Of a DNA stretch of 64,000 bases, positions 44,558 to 53,156 are shown piece after piece. The stretch's first letter is position 1. Each line of letters opens with the position of its first letter. The notes below the pieces were generated by a model. That model made no database searches. It had not been told where the DNA came from and saw only the letters and a program-made list of their open reading frames with translations. The stretch is from Pseudomonas sp. CFII64 (GTDB lineage: Bacteria > Pseudomonadota > Gammaproteobacteria > Pseudomonadales > Pseudomonadaceae), in NCBI RefSeq assembly GCF_000416235.1, contig NZ_ATLO01000049.1, positions 434,001 to 498,000 of the forward strand, in the 5' to 3' direction. The translations under genes and the position numbers were made by a program.

Positions 44558-44619
44558 GTAGAAAACCCTCAGAAGCGGTGCCATCATTTTAATGGCGCCG
44601 GTGGTGGAGGGATTCCCCC

Positions 44620-46554
44620 GTGTCAGCTGTCCTCTCGTTATTGCGCAGTCGCTTGCTCCGGCCTGTATTCATTGCCCTTGGTATCGCCCTTTTGGTGCAG
44701 GTGCTGGTTGCCGTTGCTCTTACCCGGAGCACGGTCACCGCCCTTGAGGCTGATCTGGATAAGCGCCTGGGTGTAGATTCGCAACACTTGTCCGCCGAAC
44801 TGGAGCAGGCAAGTCGTGAAGTAACTTCCAGCCTGGATACATTGGCCACCAATACCCGCCAGCGCCTGAGCGTCGGCCTTGCCGCACGTCTGAAAGATGA
44901 GCAGGCGCAATTACGCGGCACGCTGGAAAAGGATCTTCAGGATTCGGCAACGGATATGGCTGAGCTGTTAGCGGCGGTTGCTCCTCGGGCAATGTGGGAT
45001 AACGATACGCCCACGCTGTCGGAATTTGCCCGTCGTGCCCAGCGCAACCCCAACGTTCTGTTTGTCGTGTATGACGATGCGACGGGCGAGCACCTCACGC
45101 GCTATCTGAATCGCGAAAACCCGCTGATCAAAGCCTTGCTGGCCAAAGGCGAAGGCGAGCGGGCCATGGATAAAGTGCTGAGCGCGGCGAAGAACGATGC
45201 GTCGGTGTACTACGTCGAAGCCTCCATCAGCCCCAATGGCGTGGAAATCGGCAAGGTGCGCATGGGCGTGTCCACCGCTACGGTTGAAGAGAATCTCGTC
45301 GCGCTGGACAAGCGTTTCGCAACTTTGATTACCAGCGGCGAGCAGTTGGTGTCTGACAGCCTGGGTAGCGCCGCCAAGGAAAGCTCGGCGGCGCTGCGCA
45401 CTCGTCTGGGTTCGGCGCAAGTCGCGGCCTCGGCCATGAGTGCCAATACCACTTCGGCGGTTCAAGAGGCGGCGGAGACCCTGCGCTGGCGGATCGGCAT
45501 GGGCCTGGCGTTGGTCGGCCTTGGCGTATTGCTGCTGCTGGCCGTGGTGCTCGGTCGTCGGGTCGTCAGCAAACTGCTGCTGCTGATTGCGGCGCTGGAT
45601 GATCTGGCGGCGGGCGAGGGCGATCTCACCAAGCGCGTCAAACTCGACAGCAACGACGAAATCGGCGACATGGCGGCGGCGGTCAACCGCTTCGTTGCCA
45701 AATTGCAGCCGATTGTGCGCGAGGCGGGCGATGTGGCGCAGCGCACGGGCGTGGAAATCAACGCCATGAGCCTGCGCAATGCTGGCGCTGATGCGGCGGC
45801 TGAGTTGCAGCGCGACGAAGTGGCGGCAAGTTTGAAGGCCCTCGCGCAAATGGCCGACGAAGCGCAATCGGAAAGTCATGCGATGCAGGCCGCGCTGAAG
45901 CAGGTGGTGGATATTCGCCAGGCCACCGACGAAAACACCCGCACGTCCAATCAGGTCGGCGGTTTGATTGAAGCGCTGGCGGGGCAAGTGGACACCGGCG
46001 CGAAAGTCATTGAGCGCCTGGCCCAGCAGAGTCAACAGATCGAAGTGGTGCTGACGGTGATCCACGGTATCGCCGAACAAACCAATCTACTGGCATTGAA
46101 CGCAGCCATCGAAGCGGCTCGTGCGGGTGAGACCGGGCGAGGTTTTGCGGTGGTTGCCGATGAAGTGCGGGCATTGGCCAGCAAGACGCAAAGCTCGACC
46201 GGTGACATTCAAGAGCACATCGTTGCCTTGCAACGCGGAGCCAAGGAAGCGGTCGCGGCGATTGGTGTGGCGGGGCGTCAGGCCAAGGAAGGGCTCGCCG
46301 TCTTGCGTGACAGCGCGAAGTCGCAACAGATCGTGCAGGAGTCGGTGGAGCAGGTGCATGCGGCGATAGGTCTGGCCACTCAGGCAGCGGCGCATCAGGC
46401 CGAAGGCGCACAAGCGGTGCACGGGCGTGTGGAAGTGATTCACGCCCAGGCCCAGCGCGCGGCTCAGGTCGTGGTGGAAACCACGGCGAGCGGCAAGGTG
46501 CTCGACAAGCTGGCAGCGCAGTTGAAGGCGAGCCTGGGGCAGTTCCGGGCTTAA
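44620..46554 (+). CDS. methyl-accepting chemotaxis protein
   Basis: Transmembrane chemoreceptor of 644 residues. TM1 is about 14-35; the periplasmic sensor (36-288) has a CACHE/PAS-like stretch (NVLFVVYDDATGEHLTRYLN ... GKVRMGVS) but no ligand can be named. TM2 is about 291-311, HAMP follows to about 365 (LDDLAAGEGDLTKRV, NDEIGDMAAAVNRF), then the signalling rod with the hairpin tip EQTNLLALNAAIEAARAGE. No C-terminal NWETF-type pentapeptide. GTG start preceded by GGAGGG. Monocistronic between the purA terminator and a REP pair. Confidence 0.9.
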   Translation: MSAVLSLLRSRLLRPVFIALGIALLVQVLVAVALTRSTVTALEADLDKRLGVDSQHLSAELEQASREVTSSLDTLATNTRQRLSVGLAARLKDEQAQLRGTLEKDLQDSATDMAELLAAVAPRAMWDNDTPTLSEFARRAQRNPNVLFVVYDDATGEHLTRYLNRENPLIKALLAKGEGERAMDKVLSAAKNDASVYYVEASISPNGVEIGKVRMGVSTATVEENLVALDKRFATLITSGEQLVSDSLGSAAKESSAALRTRLGSAQVAASAMSANTTSAVQEAAETLRWRIGMGLALVGLGVLLLLAVVLGRRVVSKLLLLIAALDDLAAGEGDLTKRVKLDSNDEIGDMAAAVNRFVAKLQPIVREAGDVAQRTGVEINAMSLRNAGADAAAELQRDEVAASLKALAQMADEAQSESHAMQAALKQVVDIRQATDENTRTSNQVGGLIEALAGQVDTGAKVIERLAQQSQQIEVVLTVIHGIAEQTNLLALNAAIEAARAGETGRGFAVVADEVRALASKTQSSTGDIQEHIVALQRGAKEAVAAIGVAGRQAKEGLAVLRDSAKSQQIVQESVEQVHAAIGLATQAAAHQAEGAQAVHGRVEVIHAQAQRAAQVVVETTASGKVLDKLAAQLKASLGQFRA

Positions 46555-46565
46555 GTGCCATGACT

Positions 46566-46622
46566 CCCGTAGGACCGGCTTTAGCCGGGAGGACGCTCTC
46601 CCGGCTAAAGCCGGTCCTACGG
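46566..46622. repeat. REP doublet after the chemoreceptor gene
   Basis: CCGTAGGACCGGCTTTAGCC and the inverted arm GGCTAAAGCCGGTCCTACGG with only about 12 bp between; may end the mRNA. Confidence 0.88.
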
Positions 46623-46644
46623 AGAAGCGAACCCCAGAAAGCAC

Positions 46645-46670
46645 AAAACCGAGCACTGGGCTCGGTTTTG
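46645..46670 (-). terminator. terminator after tRNA-Leu copy 1
   Basis: AAAACCGAGC/GCTCGGTTTT hairpin with short T tract on the minus strand; duplicated at 46796-46821. Confidence 0.7.
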
Positions 46671-46677
46671 TTTGAAT

Positions 46678-46764
46678 TGGTGCCCAGAAGAAGACTCGAA
46701 CTTCCACGACCTTGCGGTCACCAGCACCTGAAGCTGGCGTGTCTACCAATTTCACCATCTGGGC
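46678..46764 (-). tRNA. tRNA-Leu (CAG), copy 1
   Basis: An 87-nt class II tRNA including encoded CCA. Acceptor GCCCAGA pairs with TCTGGGC; anticodon stem CCAGC/GCTGG encloses loop TTCAGGT, giving anticodon CAG (reads CUG). T arm contains GTTCGAGTC. This copy has no -10/-35 of its own: only 64 bp, mostly terminator, separate it from copy 2. Confidence 0.95.
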
Positions 46765-46795
46765 AGTATGTGGAGAAGCGAACCCCAGAAAGCAC

Positions 46796-46821
46796 AAAAC
46801 CGAGCACTGGGCTCGGTTTTG
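46796..46821 (-). terminator. terminator after tRNA-Leu copy 2
   Basis: Same hairpin as after copy 1. It stands between the promoter and copy 1, so copy 1 depends on read-through. T tract is weak (TTTTGTGCTTT). Confidence 0.7.
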
Positions 46822-46828
46822 TTTGAAT

Positions 46829-46915
46829 TGGTGCCCAGAAGAAGACTCGAACTTCCACGACCTTGCGGTCACCAGCACCTGAAGCTGGCGTGTCTACCAA
46901 TTTCACCATCTGGGC
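46829..46915 (-). tRNA. tRNA-Leu (CAG), copy 2
   Basis: Identical in all 87 positions to copy 1; anticodon CAG, CCA encoded. Directly preceded (minus strand) by its promoter. Confidence 0.95.
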
Positions 46916-46950
46916 AGTATCAACAACAATGTTCGCCGTTGATGGGGCGC

Positions 46951-46979
46951 ACTATACGGAGGGTGTTTTAATCTGTAAA
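46951..46979 (-). promoter_or_regulatory. promoter of tRNA-Leu copy 2
   Basis: Minus strand: TTTACA (46979-46974), 17 bp, TATAGT (46956-46951), then a GC-rich discriminator GCGCCCC typical of stringently controlled stable-RNA promoters. Confidence 0.8.
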
Positions 46980-47050
46980 CCCCTGTTTTGGTTTTAATAA
47001 ATGCTTTTCGCGCTTCTGGAAACAAAACAGGGAGCCAGAACGTTAAAATG

Positions 47051-47077
47051 CAAAAACCCGCTTTCGCGGGTTTTTGT
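47051..47077 (-). terminator. terminator after tRNA-Leu copy 3
   Basis: AAAAACCCGC/GCGGGTTTTT hairpin with a 4-nt loop; the arms double as T tracts in both directions. Confidence 0.85.
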
Positions 47078-47114
47078 GAGGCTCAGACGATTGCTGTAAT
47101 CTCTGACTCTGAAT

Positions 47115-47201
47115 TGGTGCCCAGAAGAAGACTCGAACTTCCACGACCTTGCGGTCACCAGCACCTGAAGCTGGCGTGTCTACCAATTTCACCATCTGGG
47201 C
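47115..47201 (-). tRNA. tRNA-Leu (CAG), copy 3
   Basis: Identical 87-nt sequence with its own promoter and a different terminator from copies 1 and 2, so an older duplicate at the gene level. Confidence 0.95.
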
Positions 47202-47234
47202 AGTACCGAATACGTCACCGTATCGATGGCGCGC

Positions 47235-47263
47235 ACTATACGGAGCAGGGTTTTAACTGTAAA
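47235..47263 (-). promoter_or_regulatory. promoter of tRNA-Leu copy 3
   Basis: Minus strand: TTTACA (47263-47258), 17 bp, TATAGT (47240-47235), discriminator GCGCGCC. Nearly the same as the copy 2 promoter. Confidence 0.8.
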
Positions 47264-47413
47264 GCCCCTGTTGTCGAAAATCCCTTAAAAAATCTGCAGG
47301 TGGCGTTTTTTACCCTCTGACAGTAGCTTTCTAGCGCTGTCTGAGTCTGAAATTTCCCGTTTCAATACGCGTATGCCAAACTAACCGCATATAGACAAGG
47401 TGAAAACTCTCTA

Positions 47414-50068
47414 ATGGCCGATTGGCAGTCCCTCGATCCCGAGGCCGCTCGTGAAGCGGAAAAATATGAAAACCCTATTCCCAGCCGTGAGCTGATTCTC
47501 AAGCATCTCTCCGACCGCGGTTCGCCCGCGAGTCGCGAGCAGCTGGTAGAAGAATTCGGTCTCACCACTGAAGATCAGTTCGAAGCCCTGCGCCGCCGCT
47601 TGCGCGCCATGGAGCGCGATGCGCAATTGATCTACACCCGCCGTGGCACGTATGCGCCAGTGGACAAGCTGGATCTGATCCTGGGTCGCATCAGTGGTCA
47701 CCGTGATGGCTTTGGCTTCCTGATCCCTGATGATGGCACTGATGACCTGTTCATGAGCCCGGCGCAAATGCGCCTGGTATTCGATGGCGACCGTGCCCTT
47801 GCGCGGGTATCGGGTCTGGATCGTCGCGGCCGCCGCGAAGGTGTGATCGTCGAAGTCATTTCCCGTGCTCATGAAACCGTGGTGGGTCGCTATTTCGAAG
47901 AAAGCGGCATCGGCTTCGTGATTCCGGACAACCCGAAGATCCAGCAGGAAGTGCTGGTCACGCCGGGGCGCAACAACAACGCCCAGATCGGTCAGTTCGT
48001 CGAAGTGAAGATCACTCACTGGCCGACGCCGCGCTTCCAGCCGCAAGGTGACATTGTTGAAGTGGTGGGCAATTACATGGCGCCCGGCATGGAAATCGAT
48101 GTCGCGCTGCGCACCTACGATATTCCCCATGTCTGGCCTGAAGCTGTCCTCAAGGAAGCGGCCAAGCTCAAGCCGGAAGTCGAAGAAAAAGACAAAGAGA
48201 ATCGCGTCGACCTGCGCCATCTGCCGTTCGTCACCATTGACGGCGAAGATGCGCGCGACTTCGACGATGCGGTCTTCTGCGAAGCCAAACCGGGCAAGCT
48301 GCGCTTGTTCTCCGGTGGCTGGAAGCTGTACGTGGCCATCGCCGATGTGTCGAGCTACGTGAAGATCGGTTCGGCGCTGGATGCAGAATCGCAAGTGCGC
48401 GGCAACTCGGTGTATTTCCCCGAGCGCGTCGTGCCGATGCTGCCTGAGCAATTGTCTAACGGCCTGTGCTCGCTGAATCCGCATGTTGATCGTCTGGCCA
48501 TGGTCTGCGAAATGACCATCTCCAAGACGGGCGAGATGACTGACTACGTGTTCTACGAAGCGGTCATTCACTCCCACGCGCGCCTGACCTACAACAAAGT
48601 CAGTTCGATGCTGGAGCAGCCGAAAACCACCGAAGCGCGTCAGCTGCGTGGCGAATACCCTGATGTGTTGCCGCACCTCAAGCAGCTGTATGCGCTGTAC
48701 AAGGTATTGCTGGCGGCGCGCCATGTCCGGGGTGCGATTGATTTCGAAACCCAGGAAACCCGGATCATCTTCGGCACCGAGCGCAAGATCGCCGAGATTC
48801 GTCCGACGACCCGCAACGATGCTCACAAACTGATTGAAGAGTGCATGCTGGCCGCCAACGTGGCCACCGCCGAGTTCCTCAAGAAGCACGAGATTCCTGC
48901 GCTGTATCGCGTCCACGATGGTCCGCCGCCGGAGCGTCTGGAAAAACTTCGCGCCTTCCTGGGTGAATTGGGTCTGTCGCTGCACAAAGGCAAGGACGGC
49001 CCTTCGCCGAAGGATTATCAGGCGTTGCTGGAAACCGTTCGCGGGCGTCCGGACTATCACCTGATCCAGACCGTCATGCTGCGTTCCCTGAGCCAGGCGG
49101 TTTACAGCTCGGACAACCACGGGCACTTCGGTCTGAATTACGAGGCGTACACGCACTTCACCTCGCCGATCCGTCGTTATCCCGATTTGCTCACGCACCG
49201 CGCAATCCGCAGCGTGATCCGCTCCAAGCAAGACACGCCACACGTGCGTCGTGCCGGTGCGATGACTATTCCGAAGGCGCGTATCTATCCGTACGACGAA
49301 GCCGCGCTGGAACAGTTGGGCGAACAATGCTCGATGAGCGAGCGTCGTGCCGACGAAGCGACCCGCGACGTCGTGAACTGGCTCAAGTGCGAGTTCATGA
49401 AGGATCGCGTCGGTGAATCGTTCCCAGGCGTGATCACTGCGGTGACAGGCTTCGGTCTGTTTGTCGAACTGACCGATATCTACGTTGAAGGTCTGGTGCA
49501 CGTTACGGCGCTGCCGGGCGATTACTATCACTTCGACCCTGTGCATCACCGCCTGGCGGGCGAGCGCACCGGTCGTAGCTTCCGTCTGGGCGATACCGTT
49601 GAAGTGCGGGTCATGCGCGTCGATCTTGACGAGCGCAAGATCGACTTCGAAATGGCCGAGAAAACGATTGCTGCGCCGATTGGCCGCAAGCGTCGCGGTG
49701 GTCATGAAACCACGCCAGCGCCTGTTGAAAAGCAGTCCGCCGCTCCGTCCAAAGCGCCGAGCAAGCGTCCTGCCAAGGCAAAAGCCAAGGCTGAGCCCGA
49801 AGCTTATCGCCCGAGCGATGCTGCCGCGAAAAACGCCGAAGTGCGCAAAAGTCGTGAATTGAAGCAAGCCTTGTTGGCGGAAGCGAAAGGCGGTAGCAAG
49901 GCACCGTCGGGAAAGTCGAGTAACTCGGGCTCTGCCTCGAGTGGCTCTGCTCCAGGTGGTTCCGGCAAGCCCGCAAAATCCGGTAAACACCGTAAAGGCC
50001 CGCCAAAAGCGGGTTCTGCTCCCGCTGCGAAAAGCGGCGGAGTGCGTAAACCTAAGGCCAAGTCATGA
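47414..50068 (+). CDS. rnr: ribonuclease R
   Basis: Processive 3'-5' exoribonuclease that degrades structured RNA. The 884 residues run: winged-helix N-terminus, two cold-shock domains (GHRDGFGFLIPDDG), the RNB catalytic domain with IDGEDARDFDDA (metal Asp residues), an S1 domain (GVITAVTGFGLFVELTDIYV), and a long basic low-complexity tail from about 725 (Lys/Ala/Ser/Gly-rich). The tail is longer than in E. coli RNase R. Overlaps rlmB by 4 bp (ATGA). Confidence 0.96.
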   Translation: MADWQSLDPEAAREAEKYENPIPSRELILKHLSDRGSPASREQLVEEFGLTTEDQFEALRRRLRAMERDAQLIYTRRGTYAPVDKLDLILGRISGHRDGFGFLIPDDGTDDLFMSPAQMRLVFDGDRALARVSGLDRRGRREGVIVEVISRAHETVVGRYFEESGIGFVIPDNPKIQQEVLVTPGRNNNAQIGQFVEVKITHWPTPRFQPQGDIVEVVGNYMAPGMEIDVALRTYDIPHVWPEAVLKEAAKLKPEVEEKDKENRVDLRHLPFVTIDGEDARDFDDAVFCEAKPGKLRLFSGGWKLYVAIADVSSYVKIGSALDAESQVRGNSVYFPERVVPMLPEQLSNGLCSLNPHVDRLAMVCEMTISKTGEMTDYVFYEAVIHSHARLTYNKVSSMLEQPKTTEARQLRGEYPDVLPHLKQLYALYKVLLAARHVRGAIDFETQETRIIFGTERKIAEIRPTTRNDAHKLIEECMLAANVATAEFLKKHEIPALYRVHDGPPPERLEKLRAFLGELGLSLHKGKDGPSPKDYQALLETVRGRPDYHLIQTVMLRSLSQAVYSSDNHGHFGLNYEAYTHFTSPIRRYPDLLTHRAIRSVIRSKQDTPHVRRAGAMTIPKARIYPYDEAALEQLGEQCSMSERRADEATRDVVNWLKCEFMKDRVGESFPGVITAVTGFGLFVELTDIYVEGLVHVTALPGDYYHFDPVHHRLAGERTGRSFRLGDTVEVRVMRVDLDERKIDFEMAEKTIAAPIGRKRRGGHETTPAPVEKQSAAPSKAPSKRPAKAKAKAEPEAYRPSDAAAKNAEVRKSRELKQALLAEAKGGSKAPSGKSSNSGSASSGSAPGGSGKPAKSGKHRKGPPKAGSAPAAKSGGVRKPKAKS

Positions 50069-50829
50069 GTCAGCTGGAAAAAATCTACGGCGTGCATGCC
50101 GTAGAAGCGTTGTTGCGTCATCACCCCAAGCGAGTCAAGCAAGTCTGGCTGGCAGAAGGTCGCAACGATCCTCGTGTTCAGGTTCTGCTGGAGCTGGCGA
50201 ATCAGAATCGGGTGTCGGTCGGTCAGGCCGAGCGGCGCGAAATGGACGTCTGGGTCGAAGGCGTGCATCAGGGCGTTGTCGCTGAAGTCAGTCCGAGCCA
50301 GGTCTGGGGCGAAGCGATGCTCGACGAGCTGCTGGACCGCACCGAAGGCGCACCGCTGATTCTGGTACTGGATGGCGTGACTGATCCGCACAACCTTGGC
50401 GCTTGCCTGCGTACTGCCGATGCGGCCGGTGCGCTGGCGGTTCTGGTGCCAAAGGACAAGTCGGCAACCTTGACGCCGGTCGTGCGAAAAGTCGCCTGCG
50501 GCGCGGCGGAAGTGATTCCTCTGGTCGCCGTCACCAACCTGGCCCGCACCCTGGAAAAACTCCAGCAGCGCGGGCTCTGGGTTGTCGGTACGGCGGGGGA
50601 GGCTGAGCAGGAGTTGTATCAGCAGGATCTCACCGGTCCGACCATCCTGATCATGGGTGCCGAAGGCAAAGGCATGCGCCGCCTGACCCGCGAACACTGC
50701 GATTATCTGGTACGTCTGCCGATGGCGGGCAGCGTCAGCAGCCTGAACGTTTCGGTGGCGACCGGCGTTTGCCTGTTCGAAGCGATGCGTCAGCGCAGCG
50801 TCAAAAAAGCAGCCGCTTCGCAGAAGTGA
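50065..50829 (+). CDS. rlmB: 23S rRNA (guanosine-2'-O-)-methyltransferase RlmB
   Basis: SPOUT methyltransferase that methylates G2251 of 23S rRNA. The 254 residues have the N-terminal substrate-binding domain (EKIYGVHAVEALLRHHPKRVK) and the knotted SAM domain with LDGVTDPHNLGACLRTADAAGA, IMGAEGKGM and MAGSVSSLNVSVATGV. Coupled to rnr by an ATGA overlap. Confidence 0.95.
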   Translation: MSQLEKIYGVHAVEALLRHHPKRVKQVWLAEGRNDPRVQVLLELANQNRVSVGQAERREMDVWVEGVHQGVVAEVSPSQVWGEAMLDELLDRTEGAPLILVLDGVTDPHNLGACLRTADAAGALAVLVPKDKSATLTPVVRKVACGAAEVIPLVAVTNLARTLEKLQQRGLWVVGTAGEAEQELYQQDLTGPTILIMGAEGKGMRRLTREHCDYLVRLPMAGSVSSLNVSVATGVCLFEAMRQRSVKKAAASQK

Positions 50830-50836
50830 CGAGCGT

Positions 50837-50884
50837 CAAGCTGCAAGCTAAACACGATCAGCTTGTAGCTTAAAGCTTGCAGCT
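50837..50884. repeat. AAGCTGCAAGCT inverted repeat
   Basis: AAGCTGCAAGCT (50838-50849) and AGCTTGCAGCTT (50873-50884) are inverted copies, with a third related AGCTTGTAGCTT (50860-50871) between. May act as the rlmB 3' hairpin; it overlaps the rpsF -35 box. Confidence 0.65.
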
Positions 50885-50905
50885 TACAGCCGGCTTCCCT
50901 ACAAT
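50877..50905 (+). promoter_or_regulatory. candidate promoter of rpsF operon
   Basis: TTGCAG (50877-50882), 17 bp, TACAAT (50900-50905), then GCGCCCC. Leaves a leader of about 110 nt. Confidence 0.6.
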
Positions 50906-50980
50906 TGCGCCCCTTGCTGTCACGGCAGGCGCTCATGTGCCTGACCCTGGGCGAGACTAACAGTGTCATTCACTCCTTGT

Positions 50981-51003
50981 CTGACCGCTTTTGAGGCGGC
51001 AGG
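50981..51003 (+). promoter_or_regulatory. candidate S6:S18 leader hairpin
   Basis: CTGACCGC and GGCGGCAG flank TTTTGA, forming a hairpin 20 nt before the rpsF start, the place where many bacteria have an RNA bound by the S6:S18 complex. Only position and a CCG-containing stem support it. Confidence 0.3.
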
Positions 51004-51025
51004 CTACAACCCGTAAGGAGCATTC

Positions 51026-51451
51026 ATGCGTCATTACGAAATCATCTTTTTGGTCCACCCGGATCAAAGCGAGCAAGTCGGCGGCATGGTTGAGCGTTAT
51101 ACCAAGCTGATCGAAGAAGACGGCGGCAAAATCCACCGTCTGGAAGATTGGGGCCGTCGTCAACTGGCCTATGCAATCAACAATGTTCACAAGGCTCACT
51201 ACGTGATGCTGAACGTTGAATGCACCGGTAAGGCCTTGGCTGAACTGGAAGACAACTTCCGTTACAACGATGCCGTGATCCGTAACCTGGTCATCCGTCG
51301 CGACGAAGCCGTAACTGGTCAGTCCGAGATGCTCAAGGCCGAAGAAAACCGCAGCGAGCGCCGTGAGCGTCGTGACCGTCCTGAGCACTCCGACAGCGCC
51401 GATGGCGATGACGGTGACAACAGCGACGCCAGCGATAACGCTGACGAGTAA
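51026..51451 (+). CDS. rpsF: 30S ribosomal protein S6
   Basis: Binds S18 on the central platform of the 30S subunit. The 141 residues begin MRHYEIIFLVHPDQSEQV and include the RRQLAYAINNVHKAHYV core. The C-terminus is an acidic, Asp/Ser/Asn-rich tail (DSADGDDGDNSDASDNADE), the region glutamylated by RimK in E. coli. TAAGGAG precedes the ATG. Confidence 0.97.
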   Translation: MRHYEIIFLVHPDQSEQVGGMVERYTKLIEEDGGKIHRLEDWGRRQLAYAINNVHKAHYVMLNVECTGKALAELEDNFRYNDAVIRNLVIRRDEAVTGQSEMLKAEENRSERRERRDRPEHSDSADGDDGDNSDASDNADE

Positions 51452-51479
51452 TCCACGGACCTTTTGAGGAGCCAATTAC

Positions 51480-51710
51480 ATGGCACGTTTCTTCCGTCGT
51501 CGTAAATTCTGCCGCTTCACCGCTGAAGACGTGAAGGAGATCGATTACAAAGATCTCAACACGCTGAAAGCATACGTATCCGAGACCGGCAAAATCGTTC
51601 CAAGCCGTATCACTGGTACAAAAGCACGTTATCAGCGTCAGCTGGCCACCGCTATCAAGCGTGCCCGCTTCCTGGCCCTGCTGGCCTACACCGACAGCCA
51701 CGGCCGCTGA
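51480..51710 (+). CDS. rpsR: 30S ribosomal protein S18
   Basis: Small basic ribosomal protein, 76 residues, partner of S6: [42 protein letters not shown]. Lies 28 bp after rpsF with GAGGAG upstream. Confidence 0.98.
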
Positions 51711-51747
51711 GACCGGGCAGTCGACATAAGTAGTAAGGGATAGACGC

Positions 51748-52644
51748 ATGCGCGCCATGGCTGAATTCATCATGCGCGGCCGCGTGCAGGCCACTCTCGT
51801 AGTGGTCGGTTGTGCGGCATTGCCGTTGTTGTTCTGGTTGAGTGCTGCTGCAGGTTGCCTTGTGCTCCTGCGGCGCGGGTTCAGAGACGCGTTTGGCGTC
51901 CTGGGCTGGGCTCTGCTGCCGGCCTTGGTCTGGTGGTATCTCGGTGAACCTCGCACCTTCATGGTGTTGGCAGGTTCGCTGGGGTTGGCGATGGTTCTTC
52001 GCGCCAGCGAGTCCTGGGTTCGCACGCTGCTGGCCAGCGTGGCACTGGGTCTGTTGTATGCAGTGATTCTGGGCGCGGTTTTCCGCGAACCCATCGAGGC
52101 GATGTCGCAGGAGTTGCAGAAACACCTGCCGGCGATGCTCTCGGGTCTCTACGATCAGATGTCCGTAGAAGAGCGAGCGCGCCTGGGATCATTGATTGCA
52201 CCGGTCCTGAACGGCCTGATAGCGGCCTTGTTGCAAATCGTCAGTGTGCTGAGCCTGATTCTTGGGCGCTACTGGCAAGCGTTGTTGTACAACCCTGGAG
52301 GTTTCGGGCGCGAGTTTCGCGCTGTGAGACTCCCGCTGGTATCAGCGTTGATGCTGCTGGTGTGCATGCTTGTAGGACCGAATTTCGGTTCGCAGGCGGC
52401 GATGTTGACACCGTTGTGCAGCGTACCGCTGGTATTCGCCGGGCTGGCCCTGATGCACGGGTTGGTGGCTGAAAAGCGACTGGCCAAATTCTGGCTGGTG
52501 GGGATGTACATAACGCTGCTGGTGTTCATGCAGCTGATCTATCCGTTGCTGGTGTTGTTAGCCATTGTCGACAGCCTGATTGATTTTCGCGGACGCCTGG
52601 CGTCGAAAGACGCCGGTAATGGCCCTGCGAACGGTGAAGGTTAA
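51748..52644 (+). CDS. DUF2232 multi-pass membrane protein
   Basis: A 298-residue inner-membrane protein with about eight hydrophobic segments (YybS-like DUF2232 family). Function unknown; it is regularly found between rpsR and rplI in pseudomonads, so it shares the ribosomal transcript. AAGGGATAG precedes the ATG at 51748; a second ATG at 51757 is possible. Confidence 0.8.
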   Translation: MRAMAEFIMRGRVQATLVVVGCAALPLLFWLSAAAGCLVLLRRGFRDAFGVLGWALLPALVWWYLGEPRTFMVLAGSLGLAMVLRASESWVRTLLASVALGLLYAVILGAVFREPIEAMSQELQKHLPAMLSGLYDQMSVEERARLGSLIAPVLNGLIAALLQIVSVLSLILGRYWQALLYNPGGFGREFRAVRLPLVSALMLLVCMLVGPNFGSQAAMLTPLCSVPLVFAGLALMHGLVAEKRLAKFWLVGMYITLLVFMQLIYPLLVLLAIVDSLIDFRGRLASKDAGNGPANGEG

Positions 52645-52663
52645 AAGTTAAGAGGATTTTCAC

Positions 52664-53110
52664 ATGCAACTGATCCTTCTGGAAAAAGTCGCCAACCTGG
52701 GCAACCTGGGCGACAAAGTGAATGTTAAGGCCGGTTACGGTCGTAACTATCTGCTGCCATACGGTAAAGCTACCGCCGCGACCGCTGCCAACATTGCAGC
52801 GTTCGAAGAGCGTCGTGCCGAGCTGGAAAAACTGGCTGCAGACAAAAAAGCTTCTGCCGAAACTCGCGCTGCCCAACTGGCTGAGCTGGAAGTGACTATC
52901 ACTGCCACCGCCGGTGACGAAGGCAAGCTGTTCGGTTCGATCGGCACCCACGACATCGCTGATGCACTGACCGCCTCTGGCGTTGAAGTTGCAAAAAGCG
53001 AAGTTCGTCTGCCGAACGGCACTATCCGCAACGTTGGCGAATTCGACGTAGCCGTGCACCTGCACAGCGACGTAGAAGCAACCGTACGCGTTGTTGTGGT
53101 AGCTGCTTAA
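52664..53110 (+). CDS. rplI: 50S ribosomal protein L9
   Basis: 148 residues; N-terminal domain MQLILLEKVANLGNLGDKV with VKAGYGRNYLLPYGKA, long connecting helix (FEERRAELEKLAADKKA), C-terminal domain GKLFGSIGTHDIADAL. AGAGGA upstream. Ends the rpsF operon at a terminator. Confidence 0.98.
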   Translation: MQLILLEKVANLGNLGDKVNVKAGYGRNYLLPYGKATAATAANIAAFEERRAELEKLAADKKASAETRAAQLAELEVTITATAGDEGKLFGSIGTHDIADALTASGVEVAKSEVRLPNGTIRNVGEFDVAVHLHSDVEATVRVVVVAA

Positions 53111-53156
53111 GCAGTACGTGATCATCTGGCGACTTGCTCGCTAGAGGATTAACATC

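Larger units (their letters stand above)
46621..46920. repeat. 151-bp tandem duplication carrying tRNA-Leu
   Basis: 46621-46769 is identical to 46772-46920 over 149 bp (shift 151). Each unit holds one whole tRNA-Leu gene plus its downstream terminator hairpin, but not the promoter. Confidence 0.92.

Noticed and set aside
46678..47201. tRNA-Leu cluster as an integration site of a genomic island
   Set aside because: No integrase, no partial tRNA 3' end elsewhere in the window, and flanks are core genes.
47411..49990. 859-codon open frame opposite rnr
   Set aside because: Antisense shadow of RNase R; low-complexity Arg/Val/His/Phe composition.
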